From NCBI GenBank assembly GCA_037783415.1, contig JAZGTN010000054.1, positions 868,001-932,000 of the forward strand: a stretch of DNA of 64,000 bases, read 5' to 3'. The translations under genes were made by a program, and so were the position numbers. Below the pieces are notes generated by a model that was not told where the DNA came from, ran no database searches, and saw nothing but the letters and a program-made list of their open reading frames with translations. Numbering within the stretch: the first letter of the stretch is position 1; each line of letters opens with the position of its first letter. Below, piece after piece: positions 55,510-64,000 of the stretch. Source of the stretch: Leptasterias polaris (Eukaryota; Echinodermata; Asteroidea; Forcipulatida; Asteriidae).

Positions 55510-57660
55510 CCTAGATTCAGTAACAATAACATGTACTTTAACAGAATATTGTCAATGTTCCATATTTTCTCTTGCTCACAAAATATAACACAATGTGACA
55601 TCCACTCCATGGATCACAGAGGCAATACTTAAATAATTACTAACATATGAACTCTGACCACATTGTTTTCCTATTTGCACTGTTTTTAACAATATTTGGT
55701 TTAAATTTTGAAGGCAAGTTTAGTACTATTAGTATTGCTAGCACATATGTTTTCTTTTCTTTTTTGTTGAGGATATCGATAGTGACGCTGATGGGGAATC
55801 AGAAGGTGATTATGGATAAGGACAAACAATATCAATATCACATCATACATGCATACTTGTTTCCCTCCAAATTCATGGAAGTTTTAATTATCAGTGGTCT
55901 GGTAGATACATGATGGCCTAGTTCTGATAATGCAATTTGGGACGCATGTCACATTGACAGTGACACACATGATTAGGGCATACACAGGAGACGAGAAGAC
56001 CCCCCCCCCCCCAAAAATAGCAAATTGCCCCTACACACCCTGAATTATCTTAAATATTTTCCATTGCTCAGATTGTTGGTTTCATTATATGTAATGTGTT
56101 TTTTGTTTTTGTATTTATTCAGTGCCAACAACTAACACAGAAGCCGAACTGTAGTCCAAGAAAGCTATTGCAATCGCAACAGAAATCGCGACCCAGTAGG
56201 CCTATGTGGCTGATGTACCAAATCAACTTGCCAACTGCCCCATCACCAGCGAGGAAGACGCTGACAGTAAGTTCCATTATCCATGCAATCACATACGTGC
56301 CTCAATCAGGAGACATACCCGATTTATATAAAGTAACCTTTATGTTTGTATAAGCCTTTTTTGATCATGTACGATTAACGGACGGGAGTAATGAAACCAG
56401 GCCTCAACAATTAAGAAATGAAGAGGGCACTGCAATTTAAGGCAATTTGAAAGGGGCACCAACTTTCTAGAAAGCAATTAGGTGCTTTTGAATGGAGTAA
56501 AAACAAGCCAGAAATTGAGGGCTAGGCAATTAGGTGGGACATGGAAGTCATTTGCCTTTAGTTAATTTGAGCCCTGAATGACGTCCAGTAAATGCAATAA
56601 TTTTGTTTTATACACAACAATAATTGTCTTTTCTGTGTATTATACAACCCTTGTTTTACACTCAGTTGCTTCCACCTCATCATCACGCTCATTTGAACGG
56701 CAAGATTTCTCCGCCTCCACCACGTCATCAAGTACTCAGCTAAGACGTGCCCACTCAGGAACCACGCCATCACCATCGAGGCCAGAACACTGACAGTAAG
56801 TGTCCTTCTATCCATGCAATCAGTGGACATTATTACCTGTACTTTAATCAAATAACCCAATTGTTATAAACCTTTTTATTCTTTATGTTTCAAGACTGGA
56901 ATGATGACACCCAGTGAATGCAATAATTTCATATTTATACACAATATAGTTGCCTTTTCAGTCTATTATTATAGCCCTCCTCTACCGGGGTCATTTTCGG
57001 GGAACATGCAACACAACGCCCTATCCCTCCGCCACCTCTCACAAGATTTCTCTTCCAATACATATGATTTCGGTACCAGTGGATAAGTTATGATAATCTT
57101 CTTTCTATTTCATACCAAAATGAGTACCGAACATGCCTAATATGACGTTCATAATATGATCGCCCCATGCCAAAGCTAGCTGTATAAATACAACATAAAG
57201 GACAATTTATGGATTATAAATTGAACTTTGAAGAAGGAAGGCACATTCATGTTCATAATTGTAATAAATCCTTAACCATGACTGTTAAGAAATGTAAAAA
57301 GCCTGAATAGATTAAATACTTTGATTTTCTTTATTTCGGAATAACAACAACTTTTAACGATATGGTCAAGTTCTGAATATTGATACTCGCTATAGTGAGC
57401 TGCTTCACCTGAGAAGACTGAAATGGGTGAAAGGTGTCCCCCAAAAATTGATTGATAAATTAACAGTATATTTTATTTACTTTCTTTTGACCACACCTTA
57501 ACCTATGTTAATGAATGGATCATTTTACAGGAAGTTGAAGAAAACGATGGCGGAGATGTCGGTAGTGCACCAGATGTCGAAGAAGATGATTAAAACCCGT
57601 TTAAATTAACAAGCACAATCCTTTTAGTTTCAAAAGTCGATCATTCCAATTATTCCATTC
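55510..57660 (+). other. Exon-like repeated modules inside the 6.3 kb element
   Basis: Units of about 320 bp recur. Exon-like blocks at 56123-56267, 56660-56794 and 56975-57085 each follow a pyrimidine tract with AG. The first two end in CTGACAGTAAGT-type donors followed by similar introns (ATCCATGCAATCA). A last block, 57531-57593, follows TTTTACAG and encodes an acidic tail (EVEENDGGDVGSAPDVEEDD, then stop). Frames do not join cleanly, so this may be a decayed internal gene. I do not recognise a family. Confidence 0.35.
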
Positions 57661-57699
57661 GTGTATAGTGCAACAACACTTTTGTGTTGTGCCATTTGA

Positions 57700-58232
57700 C
57701 TGGCATGCTGGTTTTTCTAGCGGCGTGGTTTATCTCAAATAACAACGCTTTGCTATTGCCACAATGCTCAATGTATGGGGAGTTGACATTCAACAACTCC
57801 CCCACACCTTTAGTACAGCAGCAAAGCGTTGTTAAAGGGACACGTTGCCTTGGATCGGGCGAGTTGGTCTAATAAAAAGCGTTTGTAACCGTTTGTTATA
57901 AAATGCATATGGTTAGAAAGATGTTTAAAAAGTAGAATACAATGATCCACACAAATATGCCACGACATTGCGTGGTTTTCCTTTTACATCGTAAACTAAC
58001 ACGGTCGGATGGCCGACCGTGTTAGTTCGCAAAGTAAAAGGAAAACCACGCAATTTCGAGGCATATTTGTGTGGATCATTGTATTCTACTTTTTAAACAT
58101 CTTTCTAACCATATGCATTTTATAACAAACGGTTACAAACGCTTTTTATAGACCAACTCGTCCAATTAATCCAAGGCAACGTGTCCCTTTAACTTATAAC
58201 AAACCACACTGCTATGGAAACCAGCACACCGA
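57700..58232. mobile_element. Outer foldback hosting the TTAA MITE
   Basis: GCTGGTTTTTCTAGCGGCGTGG-like sequence at the left is mirrored by CCACACTGCTATGGAAACCAGC at the right. A second pair (AACAACGCTTTGCT / AGCAAAGCGTTGTT at about 57740 and 57820) lies within the left part. The TTAA MITE sits inside. Confidence 0.5.
57836..58188. mobile_element. 353 bp palindromic MITE with TTAA target duplication
   Basis: TTAA at 57832-57835 and 58189-58192 flanks inverted ends AGGGACACGTTGCCTTGGAT. The whole element is almost perfectly self-complementary about GGTCGGATGGCCGACC. TTAA targeting with AGGG-type ends points to the piggyBac-like group by analogy; no transposase is present. A fragment lies at 23493. 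Confidence 0.88.
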
Positions 58233-58524
58233 TCAAACAGCACCATGCGGATAATGTGTTTACACGATCGCACCCGCAATGTGCATTTTTTTAATGCTCG
58301 CTGTTTACATTGATTTTTGAAACTAAAAGGAACTTAATTGTCATTTAGTTTTATCACAATTGCCATAAGTATACACAATAAACTTGTCTTGTCCTTACTG
58401 CACAAACCGCCGCCACTGGGCTATAAACGTGCACACACTCATGCATGCAAGCTCCTACTTAAAATTCATTTTTGTCAAGAAGTCACTTTAAATTATAGGC
58501 GTCAGGGGCTGATTAAACTTGTGG

Positions 58525-58690
58525 CGGGAGTGAGTTCAAGATTGGTATTGTTTTGGATACTGAGGTCCTGTAGCATTTCAGTTACACTACTGGTCTTACG
58601 GTAATCGCTTTTTACAAATCTGGCTGCTCTCCATTGAACTTTTTCAAGGTTGTCTATTTGTATCATTTGGTGGGAAAATAAATGAATAGC
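58525..58690 (-). pseudogene. LINE RT C-terminal fragment
   Basis: The minus frame reads QIDNLEKVQWRAARFVKSDY and SSVTEMLQDLSI, the conserved segment after the polymerase core of CR1/Jockey-like LINEs (usually VQRRAARFV). Only about 55 codons remain, inside the 6.3 kb element. Confidence 0.75.
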
Positions 58691-58889
58691 ATGCACAAAT
58701 TCAGTCTTGTGAAGTGATTATTTACTCTGTCTTGAGTAATGTAACGATTTGTCAACATTTTAAAACACTAAGTTCCCAATTAAAAAAAAAGCTACATCAA
58801 AACCTTAGTTAAACATAAAAACGAGTAAACAGTGAAAGTCTTTCAAGCAAAGACCAATAAGTTATTTTCACGTCACTAAGAGGTTTTTA

Positions 58890-59297
58890 ACTGGTTGTGA
58901 GTAACGTATAAAAAACCCTTTTTAAACGTTTATAATATGATTTTAAAATGTTTTTGAAACATCTTACAAGACTAAAAAAAATAAACATAGTTATTTTCAC
59001 GTTATATTCACGTTTTTAAAACGTTACATGGAAACGTTACTAGAACGTATGAAAAACCCCATTTAAACGTGTTAAAAATGTTTTTAAAACGTATTGGAAA
59101 CATCATACAAGATTAAAGAAATTAAACATAGTTATTTTCACGTTATATTCACGTTTTTAAAACGTTACATGGAAACGTTTTTAAAACCCATAAAAAACTC
59201 CACAGAAATACGTTTTTAAAACGTAATATTGAAACGTTTTTTTGACCAAATGCAAACGTTTTTTTAACGTTTAAAAAACGTTAATTGGCTAGCTGGG
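58890..59297. repeat. Right subterminal AAACGTTTT repeats
   Basis: Includes two direct copies of a segment of about 115 bp (TAGTTATTTTCACGTTATAT, CACGTTTTTAAAACGTTACA) and many AAACGTTTTT motifs, the counterpart of 53005-53400. Confidence 0.8.
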
Positions 59298-59556
59298 AAA
59301 AGAACTACATTGGAGGCCCATAGACTGTTGGATGGTTCTATAAATATAATGCCTCTACTCAACAAGTCCTCCACTTGCTGTTCGATCTCCTTTTGATTAC
59401 ATGGAGGTTGTCTTCCTCGGTCTCTCCTTCACTGGTCTAGCTTTTCCTGCTTCAATTATGTGTTTCACCCAGTCACAGTCAGTTCTTCGTAAGTCATGGT
59501 CCCCCTCCGAAAATACGTCTGAAAATTCAAACAGCAGCCCAGCTGTTTTGAGGATG
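59298..59556 (-). pseudogene. Gypsy-like protease-RT linker and RT N-terminus
   Basis: Minus strand: LLFEFSDVFSEGDHDLRRTD, HIIEAGKARPVKERPRK, then after a frame change KEIEQQVEDLLSRGIIF with EPSNSLWASNVVL. It continues on the other side of the 6.3 kb insertion at 53004. Confidence 0.85.
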
Positions 59557-60040
59557 CCTAAATTTTCATGGTTTATAAACCATGAATCATGATTTGTAAA
59601 CCATGTTTACATTTTTATGAATTATAAACCATGTTTTGAAGATGCTTAAATTTTAATGGTTTATAAACCATGATTTGTAAACCATGTTTTGATACTTAAA
59701 TTGTTATGGTTTATAAACCATGTTTTGAAGGTGCTTAAATTTTCATGGTTTATAAACCATGATTTGTAAACCATGTTTTATGATGCTTAAATTGTTATGG
59801 TTTATAAACCATGTTTTGAAGGTGCTTAAATTTTCATGGTTTGTAAACCATGTTTTATGACGCTTCAATTTTCATGGTTTATAAACCATGGTTTGTAAAC
59901 CATGTTTTATGATGATTCAATTGTCATGGTTTATAAACCATAATTTATAAGCTTTGATTGTAATTTATGGTATGTAAACCACAAAATAAATTGACAGCAC
60001 TTTCTATGGTTTACATCTAAAAATTACAAACCATGGTAAA
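59551..60040. repeat. ATGGTTTATAAACCAT palindrome array
   Basis: About eight imperfect units of 36-88 bp (GATGCTTAAATTTTCATGG, then one or two TTTATAAACCATG palindromes, then GTTTTGAAG or GTTTTATGAT). Two unit lengths alternate in the middle. It breaks the upstream continuation of the Gypsy-like pol. Confidence 0.88.
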
Positions 60041-60261
60041 AACACGTCAAAAATACGCTAAACAATCAATTGACAAACGGCGCCCCATAAGGACAGACAA
60101 TAAATCACACAAGAGATTGATCTTAGTTGCCAAGTGTTTTATTGTGATGAACTCTCATGATTTATTGGACCCATTGTTGATTGATAGCCTCCCTGTAGAT
60201 AGCCTAGTATATGCGCTACACGTACTGTAAGGCAGTGCTGGGCGGCGTGGTATGCTTGGCT

Positions 60262-60283
60262 GGGGGGGGGGGGGGGGGGGGGG
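60262..60283. repeat. Poly(G) tract
   Basis: A run of 22 guanines. Confidence 0.95.
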
Positions 60284-60697
60284 TAGCCTCATCTCAGCTT
60301 ACAACAATTTTCGTAAAATATTGTATATTGTGTTACACTACTGATGGCCCATTGTCTCTATACATAAAGAAAATGTTAATTAAAAACAACCTATATTTGG
60401 GTAAAATAAGTGAACAATTATGATCATACTGAAAAGAAGAGCATGCTCAGAACATAACATACAAACGCCAATTTCAAGATTAGGGTATAGTTTTCTAAGG
60501 TATTAGTGTGGTTTGGGTTGGGGTAAGGGTTAGTAGGGTTCCTGAATCCTGAATCACTAATTAGATGAAGTTACTGTTTGTAAACAGTGAAAGTTACAGA
60601 AAGAAAAAAAGACAGAAAAAAATGACTGAATAATTGTTTACAGATACAAAGGTGGTGCTGCACTCAGCTTCATGTATAATAAAATCATAAACTCTAC

Positions 60698-60703
60698 TTT
60701 ATT
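60698..60703 (-). promoter_or_regulatory. Candidate poly(A) signal of URAD
   Basis: AATAAA on the minus strand, about 180 bases downstream of the URAD stop codon. This is a plausible 3' UTR length. Confidence 0.5.
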
Positions 60704-60881
60704 CCTTGGAGAAAACATTTCACCTGAGTTCTTAGTACTTACTTTTAAAAGTATGTAAATCTACACAAGCATTTTAATACATTGGTAACTGACTTTCTTA
60801 ACTGATATGATATTGGCTATGAGCAATATCCCAAACAAAACGACCCTTTTTAAAACATGTTCTATACACCATGGTTTATGG

Positions 60882-61240
60882 TTAGATTTTTGATACGACT
60901 GATTTGGATTCCAATGCAACAGCATCTATAATCCTATACCAGGCTATCTTTTTCACTTCATTGAGACCCTTTTCAAGCTCTGCATCCTGTGAATTGTGAA
61001 TTCTTGATTTGAGTTCAGCGATAATAACAACTTTTTTGTTCTCCCTAGCACAAATGACGAAAGGAAAGTTGAACTTTTCCTTATACTGTGTGTTCAAGTC
61101 AGAGATGAGATTGGATTCTTCTTGGGTGAGGTTTAGTAAGCCTGCACTGCTCTGTTCTTGATCTGATTCAGCTGTGAGTTGGTTAGCTTGGGCTAGACGT
61201 CCAGCGAGGTCAGGGTGACATCTTAGAATAGATTCTTTGC
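60882..61240 (-). CDS. urad: OHCU decarboxylase (URAD), last coding exon
   Basis: This enzyme converts 2-oxo-4-hydroxy-4-carboxy-5-ureidoimidazoline to (S)-allantoin, the final step of urate oxidation in peroxisomes. The exon begins at 61240 after a TTCAACACCAG acceptor with GKESILRCHPDLAG, the usual exon start in this family. It contains the catalytic His (HPDLAG), the Ser/Glu block (ESDQEQ), KFNFPFVICAR and EVKKIAWYRI. It encodes about 119 residues and ends VVSKI, a peroxisomal targeting-type tripeptide (SKI, compare SKL). The full protein should be about 170 residues; the first exon(s), at higher coordinates, were not found. Confidence 0.88.
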
Positions 61241-61810
61241 CTGGTGTTGAATAAATGCAAACATGTTTGACATAAGTAAACCTCAACAATTTTGAATAAT
61301 AGAAAATATCAAAACAGGCCTTACTTGTCAAATGCAATGGAAATGTCTCAAAGTCTTTGCTTTTTGGGTCCCTCATATGTTGACAGCAGAATTTCTCATT
61401 TCACTCATAATGTTAATCAAATGCTTTTCACTTTTACCATGGAGGAAGAAACATTTTCTTCCTCCATGCTTTTACTAGGTCAACTTCCCTCCTCAAACAC
61501 AAACAAGTCACAAGAAGGGGGCCACTAAATGATGTGCTTAAAGCACCCTGTGACATTTTTATGTCAACAATCTTGATAAAGCATTCATTCTTCTTTGTAT
61601 AAAGGTACCTCATCATGTGAAATTATATGAATATAACTGATTCATAGATGTATTGACCCTTGGTTGATTATTGACTGATTACTGATTGTTGGCTTTAACA
61701 ACCCCCTTCCCAATAACAAACTTCTTTTTTTCTATGATAGTGATTAACATGTGGGATACATACGGTGTCAGAAAGAGATACAGGATCATAGTGTGCACAA
61801 AGAAATGGAG
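61241..61810 (-). other. Probable intron of URAD
   Basis: Starts with the acceptor at 61241. A 5' coding exon with the N-terminal helices of the family should lie to the right, but no convincing match was seen up to the window end. A GTAAGG donor-like site near 61325 follows a short frame that does not resemble the family. Confidence 0.4.
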
Positions 61811-61812
61811 CT

Positions 61813-62308
61813 AGTGTAAGCCCTGATTCCAGCTGTCGTCACCAGTCATTACGATGGTGTGGGTTCGAATCCCACCGCTGCCACCAAATGTTACATTTAA
61901 ATATATTGGGTGTTACAGGGTATGGCCGATATGTAGACAGAAAGAAGATAACGGAAACGTTCTTGAGTTGGCTGTATAATACAGGAGATTATTTATTCAA
62001 TCCTGGGCTGGTTACTGGTATAGAACAAAGAGTAGAGAGAGAGACATTTAGAAACTATGGACATTATAGGGGATAGGTCAGGCTTGGTCACTGACCGGAT
62101 TATAGTGGTGGTCAGTGCAGGTCAATGGGGGTATCAGGTGGGCCTACCACATGGGTGATTTATGGGCTTGAGGATGAGTCCATGGTCAAGGAACTGGACG
62201 GAAGCTTGATAATTGGGGATAATGGTGTTGAAGGAGGCTGTGCTTCTAGAAACCATAATCATTAAAATAATTGCTGGTGACGACAGCTGGATTCAGGGCT
62301 TACACTAG
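61813..62308. mobile_element. 496 bp element with 35 bp inverted ends and CTAG flanks
   Basis: The ends CTAGTGTAAGCCCTGATTCC and onward through AGCTGTCGTCACCAG are repeated inverted at 62274-62308 with one mismatch. CTAG may be a target duplication or part of the repeat. Just inside the left end, 61851-61889 contains a tRNA-like 3' half (GGTTCGAATCC flanked by GTGG and CCAC, then GCTGCCACCA). No protein is encoded. Confidence 0.8.
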
Positions 62309-62319
62309 TAAAGATAATT

Positions 62320-62880
62320 TTGTCAACATTTTATTAAATGCACCAAGTTGCGATGTCATTATCACACAAGTGGTCATTCATATTTATTTGGCAATAGTTA
62401 AACAACATTTAAATATCCTAAAACGTTAATAAACGTTAATAGTTATAAACGCCCCCCCCCCCCCCCCCCCCCACTGCCAGCCTGCCCCAAAACAACCATG
62501 TAACCTTCAATTCCAGACAATCAAAGACTGGAGGGTTATGATGTACCATGACTGGAGGGTTATGATGTACCATGGGTTAACATTTTGCAATTCTTTTCAA
62601 CTTTTGCGATCATTTTAAATGTACCCAATAGACCCAATGCATACTACATGTCAGCACTCTCCAGTATACTGGAGCTAAATCCAATGATAAAATGAAAATA
62701 AAATTCCCAGCAAGAACAACATTCATTCATACTTTTCAAGTCACCTGTTCCCAGAGCCTGAATTTCTTTGTCCCTCTCCGCTCCTTGCCTACTGCAGTAG
62801 GCATGTTAAGTAATGCCTGGCGACAAAAAGAAAACACTTCCCGACACCATGACACCCTTCGCATTCGAAGTAAGGTAGAG
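62320..62880. other. Non-coding stretch
   Basis: Contains a poly(C) tract at 62452-62472 and a short direct duplication at 62528-62573 (GACTGGAGGGTTATGATGTA twice). No gene recognised. Confidence 0.4.
62452..62472. repeat. Poly(C) tract
   Basis: Twenty-one consecutive cytosines. Confidence 0.95.
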
Positions 62881-62886
62881 ATGTTC

Positions 62887-63235
62887 CAACTTGACAAACG
62901 TCCCAATATAGTTGGGACTGGTCCCAACTTGAGTTTTCAAGTTGGGGCGTCCCAAATCTGTAGTTGGGATCGCCCATAGAACTCTACAGTCTTGTCACAC
63001 ACTTTCAGTCTTTCACACACACAACCAGCAAACAACCATTCAATTAATAATAATTAATGCAGAGAGCTCCAATGCTGGCTCCGCTCAGTCCACTGGTACC
63101 CTGTATCCCAACTATAGTTGGGACGCCCCAACTTTAACGCTCAAGTTGGGACCAGTCCCAACTATAGTTGGTGTGATTGTCAAGTTTGGACAGAACAGAG
63201 AGTCCCAACTAGTGTGATTGTCAAGTTGGGGCGGA
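62887..63235. repeat. Inverted cluster of TAGTTGGGAC/GTCCCAACTA motifs
   Basis: 62900-62970 (AGTTGGGACTGGTCCCAACT, CAAGTTGGGGCGTCCC) is mirrored at 63108-63172 (CAACTATAGTTGGGACGCCC, GGGACCAGTCCCAACTATAG), with further partial copies to 63235. Palindromic non-coding repeat, possibly a MITE. Confidence 0.75.
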
Positions 63236-63303
63236 ACAGAGATGTTGCGGTAATCATGGTTGGTAATGAGACTAGAGAGACCTGAATATACCTACAACCT
63301 GGC

Positions 63304-63727
63304 TACTCCTAGAACTATGAGGTTCGATCCGCCGTAATTTATAAATTAAATGGTATGCTGCGCGCTACGCTGGTAACGATAACCAACAGGTTCATGTACA
63401 GAACATTGGTTTATGTGGACCAGCGTTGCACGTAGCATGACTTTTTGGTCTCTCCGGCATGTAGGCTGTATGCCGGTAATCAATGGTATGCAGCGCGCAA
63501 TGCTGGTCACATTTACCAACGGCCTATGTTTGTACACGTCAACTGTTGGTTATCATTACCATTTATAAATTTCGGCAGCAACCATATTGTTACCGGAAGG
63601 CAAGGATTCTGAGTAACAGTGAGAATTTATAATTTTTTCCACATTTTTTATGCGGAGTGGATTTTCTGGACCCGCACCGAGCTCACTGTGAACAAAGAAC
63701 AGGTAGAGCCTCATAGTTCTAGGAGTA
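63304..63727. mobile_element. 424 bp TIR element with TA flanks
   Basis: A perfect 19 bp inverted repeat (TACTCCTAGAACTATGAGG at 63304 and its complement ending at 63727), whose outermost TA could be the target duplication of a Tc1/mariner-type element. A second inverted pair (GCCGTAATTTATAAAT / ATTTATAAATTTCGGC) lies inside at 63331 and 63561. Non-coding. Confidence 0.8.
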
Positions 63728-64000
63728 CAATTACCTAGGCCTCCTACTCCTAGCCACATGGTCCATGACCATGCATGGAGAGGAGAGGTAGAGCATGACT
63801 ACTCCTACTCCTACTCCTAACTTTGACTCAGTCAATTCAAGCAGGTTCGTTCCGCTATCGTCTGCACTTAGTAACAAGGACACAACAATTTATAACTAAA
63901 CTTGCTGTGTTTAGTGATACTGGGTCATAAGGTTTATCGCGTTTAAGAATCGCAATGGATCATGGGAGGGCAGAGGGGGCAAATGCTACAGTCGGTCATC
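63728..64000. other. Terminal non-coding stretch
   Basis: Continues with CTCCTACTCCTA repeats near 63740-63825. Nothing else recognised. Confidence 0.4.

Larger units (their letters stand above)
53005..59297. mobile_element. 6.3 kb element with AAACGTTTT-rich inverted ends
   Basis: It starts CCCAGTAAACACAAAACG and ends in the inverse arrangement (GTTAATTGGCTAGCTGGG). About 400 bp at each end are dense in AAACGTTTT and TTTTAAAACG motifs. It splits the Gypsy RT between the codons for NVVL and VRRK; the flanks suggest a 2-4 bp target duplication. The interior holds a TIR element with telomeric arrays, exon-like modules, a LINE tail fragment and a TTAA MITE. No transposase was identified, so the superfamily is open. 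Confidence 0.75.
46690..59556 (-). mobile_element. Gypsy-like LTR retroelement pol, decayed and split by nested insertions
   Basis: Minus-strand order from 59556 downward: protease-RT linker and RT N-terminus (59298-59556), insertion of a 6.3 kb element (53005-59297), RT core (52663-53004), MITE plus LINE (48901-52662), RT C-terminus, RNase H and integrase (46690-48900). LTRs were not identified. Stops and frameshifts are scattered throughout. An old endogenous copy, described only. Confidence 0.85.
60041..60880. other. Region downstream of URAD, no further gene recognised
   Basis: Contains a poly(G) tract at 60262-60283 and the predicted URAD 3' UTR at its right. The short plus-strand frame at 60033-60230 has no recognisable domain. 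Confidence 0.4.

Noticed and set aside
54313..55610. Minus-strand frames with repeated blocks, up to 187 codons
   Set aside because: They translate the 125 bp tandem units and the TTAGGG arrays.
61317..61376. Upstream URAD exon followed by a GTAAGG donor
   Set aside because: The short frame does not resemble the N-terminal helices of the family and lacks a clear acceptor.
61851..61889. tRNA gene
   Set aside because: Only the T-arm and acceptor 3' side are present; no matching 5' half or anticodon arm.

Overview
This is eukaryotic DNA, most likely from a marine invertebrate deuterostome; an echinoderm is my best guess. The guess rests on the repeat landscape, vertebrate-type TTAGGG repeats, a urate-pathway gene and a neurotrophin-like gene. 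No ribosomal or mitochondrial marker fixes the species, so this is inference. There is no operon structure. The window is mostly intergenic or intronic DNA packed with transposable elements, foldback repeats and simple repeats.

Only two stretches look like host protein-coding exons, both on the minus strand. At 17201-17917 an exon encodes a secreted precursor: signal peptide, serine-rich pro-region, an R-E-K-R furin-type site, then the first cysteine segment of what looks like a neurotrophin/Spaetzle-type cystine-knot domain. At 60882-61240 lies the 3' coding exon of OHCU decarboxylase (URAD), the enzyme that completes urate breakdown to allantoin. It ends in a peroxisomal-type SKI tail and has a poly(A) signal downstream.

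Layout. 1-8930: dispersed repeats, a CATCACTAC minisatellite and a 2.6 kb long-inverted-repeat element. 8930-9740: MITEs and a Helitron-like end. 9980-14930: a large palindromic element whose left arm is split by an almost intact APE-type LINE with one in-frame stop. 15066-16620: more foldbacks and MITEs. 17201-17923: neurotrophin-like exon. 19600-20860: truncated LINE with a GAT-repeat tail. 26160-28300: scrambled Tx1/L1-like and CR1/Jockey-like fragments. 28300-31900: repeated and nested copies of a MITE with GGCCCTGTCACACC termini. 33935-38677: Helitron-like copy, then a broken DIRS/Ngaro-type tyrosine-recombinase retroelement carrying a SINE and a 956 bp DNA element. 40188-43160: foldbacks, MITEs and a 1 kb GCT-type triplet array. 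44928-59556: a decayed Gypsy-like pol, cut into pieces by a LINE (itself hit by an 889 bp hAT-like element), a 175 bp MITE and a 6.3 kb element bounded by AAACGTTTT-rich ends. Inside the 6.3 kb element is a further TIR element holding two TTAGGG arrays. 59551-63727: an ATGGTTTATAAACCAT array, the URAD exon and two more TIR elements.

The strongest structural evidence is that several insertions can be undone on paper. Removing the hAT-like element with one 8 bp duplicate, or the 956 bp element with one 5 bp duplicate, rejoins an open reading frame in the element that was hit.
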